A stretch of DNA of 64,000 nt, taken from the NCBI GenBank assembly GCA_020747015.1, contig JAGTJM010000001.1, positions 1,364,001 to 1,428,000 of the forward strand, given 5' to 3'. The stretch's first letter is position 1. Each line of letters begins with the position of its first letter. A model generated the notes under the pieces. The model saw only the letters and a program-made list of their open reading frames with translations, did not search any database and was not told the origin of the DNA. Shown piece by piece: positions 57,121 to 64,000 of this stretch. The translations under genes were made by a program, and so were the position numbers. The stretch comes from Pyrenochaeta sp. MPI-SDFR-AT-0127. Lineage: Eukaryota > Ascomycota > Dothideomycetes > Pleosporales > Cucurbitariaceae.

Positions 57121-59427
57121 TTAGTACAGCATAAGCCAGAACTTGCCTTCTCGAAGTATATCAACCCACGAACAGGTCTGTCCCTTTCTGTTGCCAGTGT
57201 TTTGCTCACGGGTCTTCTCAGACAATCTTTTTGATGTGTCTTGTTGTTCCCAAACCTCCTGCATAACCTTTTGTGAAAATGTGAAACCATTGAAAGCGGA
57301 TTGGCTGGCACCCTTTTGCATCCATGCTAAGAACCAACTGCGAGACGATGTTGACATTGCCTCGCATCCGGCAATAAATGCAGGCCATGGTGTTCCGGGT
57401 GTCTTGATGCTTGTAGCATCTTGCCTTTGATCGAAGTCCTTCAAAGCTGCGATGACATCGCTAACGTGCGATTGCAAAATCCAAGGATGAACTTTGCGAA
57501 TCCTTCTATAAAAGAAAATTACCAGCGCTGAGCCCATAGCCCGCAACATTGCTTGACCAGCCGATGCTGTGTTGGATACTGTTGCTTCAGTTTGATTATC
57601 TCCAGCGCGAGGTGATGCTGAGCTGCTCGGGATGCTGTGTTGCGCAGAAAAGGTGCATACCATGTGCTCCAGCCGATTCGTCTTTCGTTGCAACGAGTCT
57701 GCGAAACCGCGCGGCACTTGTAACGATGTCCGTTCGACAAGTTCGAGGATATTAGCAACTCGTGTAGTCTGCGAAACCAGACTCAGCCACAGTTCGGGTA
57801 TGCCATATATATCCATATAGAGAGTCTTAGACCATTTACGAGGGTCTGCGAGATGAATGTCGCGTAGACCCGCTTCTTGTTCTTTCCACGAATTTGCATC
57901 AGAATCGCTATCCGCACCATGTGCTTCGATACGAAGGAAGTCATCGAGTTGAAAAATATCTTCCCCATTCTGGTTCTCTTGCTCAGTGAGCGACATAGGA
58001 TGAGATGTCTCAAAATGATTTTTGAAAATCTTTTCGATCTTCGCTTGGAGGCCGGAACTGTTGTGATCTTGTAAAGTGAATGTACTCTCCCCGATGATTC
58101 GAAGCCAAGTATAAACATGATGTGAAAAACGAACCTTTCGAGATAATTCTCGTTTAGCCAGTCCTCGAATTCGTACGAGTCTCTCAGCATCGATTAAATA
58201 ACATCTTGCATCGTTTGCATTTCCAATCAGTGTCTTTGGATAGTCAGCGTCTGCAGAGCGAATATTGCCTTTTAATAGACGTACTGAGAGCGCTATAAGG
58301 CTGTAGACGGCCATTAATTGCTCTTTATACTTGGCCTTCCCTGCGCCAGACGTCTCCGTCCTCAGGGATTCTTGCAGGTGAAATTTGGCTTTCCTTGATG
58401 CATACTCTAGTATCTGCATTGCCTTGTCGTGCGACATTGTGTCCGGGTAGTGCTGAGTCTTCGCGATAGTATGTGCTGAACAGCCAAGAATGGCAAGAAG
58501 GTTGGCTTTGCTGGCATTTTTTACATCGGGATTCTGCAGAAACGTCATGTTGGCATGTGTGTGTATTGCTGCAGCCCAATTCAGAACTTCCCATGGCGAT
58601 TTTGAGTTCATTGGAAGTGGAGCGAATTGTGGGATCACAAATTCTCGAAAATGCTTCAGCAAGACCTTTCCGGCTTCCAGGAGTTCGTTCTCACTGATTT
58701 CTGTTACTGAATAGGGCGGAGGTTGTATGTCTAGATCTGCCGCCAGACTGCCCACCTCTTGCAGGTTAGGCGGGATATTTGATGTGAACGGTCGGGCATA
58801 GAACTGCGTCTCTGTAGTTTCAATATACGGCTGGCTTGCAACGTGAGCCAAGATATTAAGTGAATCGTCGTATGCTGGATCCAGCATCGTAGGCAACGAG
58901 AAAGCCATTGTAGAATCAAACAAATCATTCCAACCCAGTCCACTGGAACTATTGAACAGGGAATCCAACTCAGACAATGAACTAGCGGATGTGTAGCCAT
59001 AGATCTCTTGTTCGTCGGCCTCAAAAGTGATGCCATCTTCCATGCTAATTATATCATTTACGGAGAGGTCAGCCGACGGACGTTCTGGAGCCTCGCTGGC
59101 ACCCTCCGCACTGCTAAACGGGTCTTTCGACAAATTTGCGGAGGCAATTGGACTGCCCAATTCGGCTTCAGGTGGTAATGGAGCTTTTGCTTTGTTCTCT
59201 GGCGACTGTGCTGATTTTGGAGCAGGTGGCCCGATTGACATTGACGCCCAGCGAATCTGCGAGGGAAAGCCGCCGCACTGTAAGCCGGCATTGCAACAAA
59301 CTGTGCATTGCGGTCGTCTCTGATCACATTTCACATGTCGTCGACGGCAGGTCGAACAGCCACCGAGCTTGTGTGTTCGTCGTGGTGGCACCTGTTTTCG
59401 AGTATTTCCACTTCTATTTGTGGGCAT
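57121..59427 (-). CDS. Zn(II)2Cys6 transcription factor
   Basis: A single exon of 768 aa. The binuclear zinc cluster lies at C24-x2-C27-x6-C34-x6-C41-x2-C44-x6-C51, preceded by an Arg/Lys-rich stretch (RRTHKLGG) and rich in basic residues between the first cysteines (RRRHVK), as in DNA-binding fungal clusters. A Ser/Ala/Pro-rich linker and acidic stretches (60-170) follow, then a long helical region (about 250-720) matching the fungal-specific factor domain found in the PF11951-like group. Its position between the hydroxyacid oxidase and the esterase suggests a pathway-specific regulator, an inference from neighbourhood only. The stop lies 72 bases from the oxidase stop. Confidence 0.9.
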   Translation of the reverse strand: MPTNRSGNTRKQVPPRRTHKLGGCSTCRRRHVKCDQRRPQCTVCCNAGLQCGGFPSQIRWASMSIGPPAPKSAQSPENKAKAPLPPEAELGSPIASANLSKDPFSSAEGASEAPERPSADLSVNDIISMEDGITFEADEQEIYGYTSASSLSELDSLFNSSSGLGWNDLFDSTMAFSLPTMLDPAYDDSLNILAHVASQPYIETTETQFYARPFTSNIPPNLQEVGSLAADLDIQPPPYSVTEISENELLEAGKVLLKHFREFVIPQFAPLPMNSKSPWEVLNWAAAIHTHANMTFLQNPDVKNASKANLLAILGCSAHTIAKTQHYPDTMSHDKAMQILEYASRKAKFHLQESLRTETSGAGKAKYKEQLMAVYSLIALSVRLLKGNIRSADADYPKTLIGNANDARCYLIDAERLVRIRGLAKRELSRKVRFSHHVYTWLRIIGESTFTLQDHNSSGLQAKIEKIFKNHFETSHPMSLTEQENQNGEDIFQLDDFLRIEAHGADSDSDANSWKEQEAGLRDIHLADPRKWSKTLYMDIYGIPELWLSLVSQTTRVANILELVERTSLQVPRGFADSLQRKTNRLEHMVCTFSAQHSIPSSSASPRAGDNQTEATVSNTASAGQAMLRAMGSALVIFFYRRIRKVHPWILQSHVSDVIAALKDFDQRQDATSIKTPGTPWPAFIAGCEAMSTSSRSWFLAWMQKGASQSAFNGFTFSQKVMQEVWEQQDTSKRLSEKTREQNTGNRKGQTCSWVDILREGKFWLMLY

Positions 59428-59732
59428 GACGTCACAAAGTCAAGAGGGCAAGAATTGTATCACCCCTCCAAAATTGACAGTGGGGACAAGGTGAGTATAT
59501 TGTTTAGGTCTGGAGATCTTGCAATTGCCGTTGTCATGGAATGTGATGAGGCAACGATACAAACGAGCGATAATGGCCGGAGTCTCTTGCCTAAAACAGC
59601 TAGATTTGCTTATGTGGTTGCTTGGACAGTTGCTTCGATCTGACCCCCAGGTCATTACTTGAACTATGATCATGCCATCATTCCTTGTCTACCGTCAATT
59701 TCAAATTATTCAATAATAAGTAATCGTTTGTT
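59428..59732. promoter_or_regulatory. Upstream region of the Zn2Cys6 gene
   Basis: About 300 bases divergent from the small candidate gene at 59733. It should contain the regulator's promoter. No site claimed. Confidence 0.35.
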
Positions 59733-60274
59733 ATGTCTAAGTATCCTAACCCAGAACCCGCCAACTATCATGTATTGAACCAGCTCGATTCCGGTCAGTC
59801 GCCAATGTATGAGCAGCGAATAGTAGCAGATTTTAGTTGTATTGGCGAGCTATCATCAAATAACTTAGTCTGCGAATTTATAATGTAGCAAAAGAACATC
59901 GCGCTCTGCGTTCTCCATAGGATTGGGTTCGACACAAGCTATCGGTATTCTGGAATGATGATGGAATGAATAACGGCTTCCGATCCGACGAGGTAGACGC
60001 TACTAATAAAACCGATTGCTTCTCACCCCAACATCTTACCCCCAATGACCAGAACACCTCATTTTTTAGGGCATCAGAGGAGGATAAGGGCGACTTCGGG
60101 ACAATGTCGGGTACGACAAGCGCACTGTCGGCTGCAAACTCGTAAGTTTTAACAGGAACCTTTAGACCTGCTCGTGCCTTTCATAATGCACACAGTACCA
60201 AGCACGCTCGGAGGCTGCTCTCCAGACTTGTTGCAGACTCCGTTAGCTCATATCCAAGGACCGTTGTACGCTAG
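59733..60274 (+). CDS. Candidate small spliced gene, unknown function
   Basis: Possible exons 59733-59822, 59921-60141 and 60196-60274, about 129 aa. The last intron is good (GTAAGT donor, GCACACAG acceptor, 54 nt, correct phase) and joins an open frame of 73 codons to 26 more before TAG. The first intron (GTAGCA to CTCCATAG, 98 nt) is weak, and the first exon might not belong. The predicted protein is hydrophilic, with no signal peptide, membrane span or motif. It may be real, a broken remnant or chance. Confidence 0.25.
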
Positions 60275-61389
60275 ATTCTTTAGAACCATCCGCCTGGGAA
60301 CACCATTATATCGAAATGCATGTGCCTTATCGCTGTTCCTATCTCTTTGATTCCATTGAGCTGGCAATCAGCCAAGACAGATGGGCCATTTTTATCCAAG
60401 CGCAGATATTTTTTGGCAGGAATGCTATCCAATTCGTTATCATCTCTCGAGACTGATGGTATCCATTAAGATTGGTCGTCCGACCAGCGTGCGACGGAAA
60501 CGAGAGTCAGATCTGGCAAGCAATTGTGTTTTCGGAAACATAAGACATACTTGGAGATCACGAAGGAGATGTAGGAAATGTGTTGCAAGCCTTCCTCGGT
60601 ACTGGCCTGAGCTGGTATTCATAGTCAGTTTCTTTGGCTTACATCGGACGCTTGCCAATTCTAGGTCTTTGTGGATATCCATGACCTTGTGCGAGTGTCT
60701 TGGTGCAATGCTGAACACGGGAAAAATATGTACTGATTGTGTCCCAAGGTTCCGCATCTCTCATCAATTTACTTGCTCTTAACATCATTTTTCCTTCCGA
60801 CCTGAAAACTATCGTAGGTTGGATATTTACTAGCTTCAAGAGGTCGCGTTAGCCTTGTTGACTACTGGCGAATGAGACTAGATTCCCACCTCACAGACTG
60901 TGGAGTTTATCCGCAAGCGGGGTAACGCGGAGAAAATCCAAATCCCCCGTGGAGAGCTCAATCTCCGGCTAGCCTTTTGTCTGCATTGGTCCGCTTCAAG
61001 CAACCATGATATTGTTTCCTTCAGGACTACAAATTATTGGGATATGACACTGCTTTAACACAGCACATACATGAGTTTCTTTCGAACATGTAGCACGTTG
61101 CAGTTGACTCTGTGAAAACGTCCCTTTTATCAACCTTCGACATAATTCTTTGGGATGCAGGGTAGAATTTCATGAAAAGTATGTCATTGGTGGATATTCC
61201 TATCACAATTTGCCACAATTCTCTCATTGCATAGCTGACTACCTTTGCGCCTATTCAAAGATATCGCTTACAGCCTTGCGTACACGGAGCTCCGACTACG
61301 TAGTTGCTAACGCATAAAGTAGGCTCCTGCATTTTGATTTAAATGATGTCTTCACCCAGCGCAGTTCTTGAAGCATCGTGGGCCCAAGG
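60275..61389. other. Spacer upstream of the carboxylesterase
   Basis: About 1.1 kb. Two overlapping plus-strand frames at 60278-60450 and 60381-60782 could be remnants of the same locus as the small candidate gene, but nothing is recognisable. The last 200 bases should be the esterase promoter. Confidence 0.35.
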
Positions 61390-63151
61390 ATGCAACTACT
61401 TCAATTATATGTAACAAGCGCATGTCTTGCAAGTGTACTTGCAGCACATCCGGTAGTACAGTCAGAAGCTGGTATTTTTCACGGACGCCACCTTCCAGAA
61501 TTCAATCAAGACCTCTTCCTCGGTGTGAAGTATGCCCCTAAACCGGTTCGCTTCGCTCCAGCTGAGCTGATCAAGAGCACACCCAAGACACATTACAACG
61601 CCACGCAGTATGGCGTAGACTGCAAGGGGTATGGGTCAGACACCAATTTGCTTGTCGCACAGAATTGGACGAGATTGGGAGAAGACTGTCTTCATCTCAA
61701 TATCATCAAACCAAGAACGACGGAGGAGAATCTGCCAGTCTTGCTATGGATCTATGGCGGCGGCTGGCAACAGGGTGCGACAAGTGATCCGCGGTATGTG
61801 TTTCTTCTCGTATGTTGTATATATTTGGCTACTGACGAAGTGCAGGTACAATATGAGCTACATTGTGCAACAGTCCGTGCTCAATAAAAAGCCCATTATT
61901 GGTGTATCGATCAACTATCGCATGGCTGCATTCGGTTTTCTCTACAGCAAAGAAGTCGCCGAGACTGGAAACCAAAATCTTGGACTACGCGATCAAAGAC
62001 TCGCGTTCCAATGGGTCAACAAATACATCTCCGCATTTGGCGGTGATCCGGCCAAAGTCACTATCTGGGGTGAGTCCGCTGGCGCGTACTCCGTTGGCGA
62101 CCATATCAATGCATTCAATGGCGATAATAAGGGGCTCTTCCGCGCTGCAATCCTAGAGAGTGGTGGCGCAGTTGGCCCGCCACTGAATGGAACGGAATGG
62201 TACCAGCACCTTTACAATAACTTAACATTATCAGTCGGCTGTGAAGGCGCCGCAGATACGCTGCAATGTTTGCGCGATGTGCCATTTGAGACGATTGCGC
62301 CATACGGTTACCAAGGCCTTGAATGGTTTCATGTCATTGATGGCTCCTTCATTCCCCGATATGGGCAAGAATCGCTCACATCTGGCAAATTCGCGAAGAT
62401 TCCACTAATCCTTGGCACAAACACGGATGAAGGGTTTGGCGTCACTGGCGTAAACACGGATGAACAAGCCGTGAACCAACTTGTGCATTCGAAACGATGG
62501 AACGTCGATGAGGCGCAGGCGAAGAAACTGCTGGAATTGTATCCAAACGATCCTACGCTGGGCTTGCCTTATGGATGGGGCAATCGTACATGGCCTGAGA
62601 ATGGACTACAGTGGAAGCGGTATCAGAGTATTGCGACAGATTTGACGATGTACGCACCGAAGAGGTTGATGGCTGAGGAGATGAGCAAACATGTGGAGAA
62701 TGTGTACTCATATCGATGGGATGCTCCCAAGTTCAACAGTACACCAAACAACATTGGCGTAAATCATTTTTCAGAGGTATGTATCATACTCACTATAAGG
62801 TATGAGCCTGCATTCAGGGATTAATGGTACACAGATTCCTTTCGTTTTTGGCAACACCGAGCAGCGCATAACTCCACTGGGGAACAATACCGCGAATATC
62901 AAACTTTCGCAACTTATTATGCGAATGTGGACCTCCTTCGCATATGATCTAGATCCAAATGACCATGGAGGTGTGTATACCCAGCGCAATACTTGCTATA
63001 GACTAACATCGTGGCAGTTCTTGATGTTCCTAGCTGGCCGCAATATAGGGAAGGACCTTCGAACTTCGTGTTCCGGACTGACAAAAGTTACATTGAGGAA
63101 GACAAGGACCGAAAGAATGGTGTCGCTTATATCAACAGTATCGTGCGATGA
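61390..63151 (+). CDS. Secreted type-B carboxylesterase/lipase
   Basis: Four exons, 61390-61793, 61846-62776, 62835-62970 and 63018-63151, with introns of 52, 58 and 47 nt (GTATGT, GTATGT and GTGTGT donors; CTGAC and CTAAC branches), encode 534 aa. The ATG at 61390 begins a signal peptide (LYVTSACLASVLAAHP). The type-B fold is clear: EDCLHLNI, the oxyanion motif IYGGGWQQGA, the nucleophile S212 in WGESAGAYSV, the acid E330 in GTNTDEGFG and H442 in GVNHFSE. Several NxS/T sites support secretion. The final intron is required to reach the end SWPQYREGPSNFVF, typical of the family. The natural ester is unknown; lipids, plant esters or phenolic esters are all possible. Confidence 0.93.
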
Positions 63152-63520
63152 GCGTGGAAACACGAAGCAACAAGTCACCTCCCAGTTACATTAGCACGAG
63201 ATAAGTACAGTGCAGTAGTTTTAATTAGAGCGCTATTGAAATATAAAATTAAGCACGAGGTTACTGATGCTTATGAACATGGAATATCTGAGCCTAAGAC
63301 GAAATATTGCACTAGCCGCTCTATCCTGTGGTTATGTATGATGGTAGATTCTATATAAAAAAATAACTCAACAGAAAGAGCCCAAAAGATGCAACTAGAT
63401 ATAATCGCAATGTAACCCCAAGACCCAGAGTATAAACACGGCTAATGTCAATGGGTGCGGACTACTAATTACACCCCTCTGTAGTCAAGCGTAAAGTTTA
63501 AGAGAACAAGTTTTGTATAT
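63152..63520. other. Convergent spacer
   Basis: About 370 bases between two 3' ends, AT-rich, with TATAAAATTA-type stretches that suit 3' UTRs. No gene. Confidence 0.45.
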
Positions 63521-64000
63521 TTATCTTCGCTCACTCTTAACATCATGTTGAGGTGCAAAAGGATCAAATGGGGCTACTTCCTCCTTGCCAAACATGCGCC
63601 TGAATCTCGTCTTGAGTCGCTGCCATGGTGTCATTTGCGAATTTTGAGCCATCTTGAAAGATAAGCATGAAATTTTAATGTCATTAAGGCGCTGCTCTTC
63701 TTCCCTCTTGAATTCATAGGCGCGATCTTTCAAGCTGTTCATGACATAATTTCGGAGCCGGGGCTTGGCAAAGGCAGCATCATTGTCGGGGTGAAGAATG
63801 AGGATATCCGGAATTCTGGATACTGAAAGACCGCTGTCCGTGACGCGGTGGTAGAGAAATGACTCTAGATCCTCGGCGCTGAAGTAAGGCTGTGCGGGGA
63901 TCTGGATGTATGTCCCTCGAATTGCGCGAATGATTCCAAAGTCCGACAACTTCCCCGATTTGTATTGGTCGAGCAGCTCACAGATGATACGTGCACGCTG
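63521..64000 (-). CDS. C-terminal part of an unidentified protein, cut by the window edge
   Basis: The minus-strand frame is open from the window edge (first codon CAG at 64000-63998) to the stop at 63521, 159 codons. The visible part begins QRARIICELLDQYKSGK, continues with GIIRAIRGTYIQIPAQ and a mixed alpha/beta stretch with RIPDILILHPDND, and ends in a basic helix (TPWQRLKTRFRRMFGKEE) and a polar tail. No domain is recognised. The start and most of the protein lie outside. Confidence 0.6.
   Translation of the reverse strand, partial: QRARIICELLDQYKSGKLSDFGIIRAIRGTYIQIPAQPYFSAEDLESFLYHRVTDSGLSVSRIPDILILHPDNDAAFAKPRLRNYVMNSLKDRAYEFKREEEQRLNDIKISCLSFKMAQNSQMTPWQRLKTRFRRMFGKEEVAPFDPFAPQHDVKSERR

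Noticed and set aside
60381..60782. 133-codon plus-strand frame
   Set aside because: Composition is not protein-like, another frame over its first part is equally open, and no motif is present.

Overview
The window reads as nuclear DNA of a filamentous ascomycete, probably a Dothideomycete of the Pleosporales type. Genes are interrupted by very short GT-AG introns (47 to about 120 nt, most near 50) with CTAAC or CTGAC branch-point-like motifs. Genes lie on both strands. Recognisable proteins include MIC60/mitofilin, the phosphoinositide phosphatase Sac1, a Rab5-type GTPase, a vacuolar Ca2+/H+ exchanger, a UPF0658 Golgi membrane protein, DUF3176, a Zn(II)2Cys6 regulator, a LaeA-like methyltransferase and a sedolisin. 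The class assignment is inference; the fungal assignment is strong. Exon limits were worked out by eye from reading frame, splice signals and conserved motifs.

Layout. 1-3.6 kb: no supported gene. 3.6-5.4 kb: a fusion of N-carbamoyl-D-amino-acid amidohydrolase and hydantoin racemase, broken by one base in an A/T run. 5.9-6.2 kb: a possible Fot1/pogo transposon relic. 6.9-10.5 kb: a tandem pair of secreted, probably GPI-anchored paralogues, each 304 aa with eight matching cysteines. 12.1-15.9 kb: a secreted sedolisin facing a Ca2+/H+ exchanger. 16.6-29.0 kb: a membrane-protein-rich block bounded by two paralogous coiled-coil membrane proteins, with UPF0658, an SDR, an orphan polytopic protein and DUF3176 between them. 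29.3-36.7 kb: a conserved core with MIC60, a hypothetical protein, Sac1 and Rab5. 37.0-42.6 kb: a small spliced secreted protein, a DUF1304 protein and a RING protein. 43.0-45.7 kb: two divergent SAM methyltransferases sharing a 219-nt promoter. 46.3-49.1 kb: a polytopic protein with a large luminal or extracellular domain, and a broken ankyrin gene. 50.3-51.4 kb: a three-exon secreted-protein gene with two internal stops. 52.6-63.2 kb: an aldehyde dehydrogenase, an FMN 2-hydroxyacid oxidase, a Zn2Cys6 factor and a secreted carboxylesterase. The window ends inside an unidentified gene on the minus strand.

How the genes fit together. Sac1 and Rab5 share a divergent promoter, and both act in endomembrane identity (PI4P turnover and early endosome fusion). 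The esterase, hydroxyacid oxidase, aldehyde dehydrogenase and Zn2Cys6 group could be a small regulated catabolic unit. The methyltransferase pair could be a remnant or minimal secondary-metabolism locus. The sedolisin, esterase, GPI-like pair and small secreted proteins give the window a strong secretory flavour. Decay is visible at several places, and two of the internal stops fit CpA to TpA changes of the RIP type.
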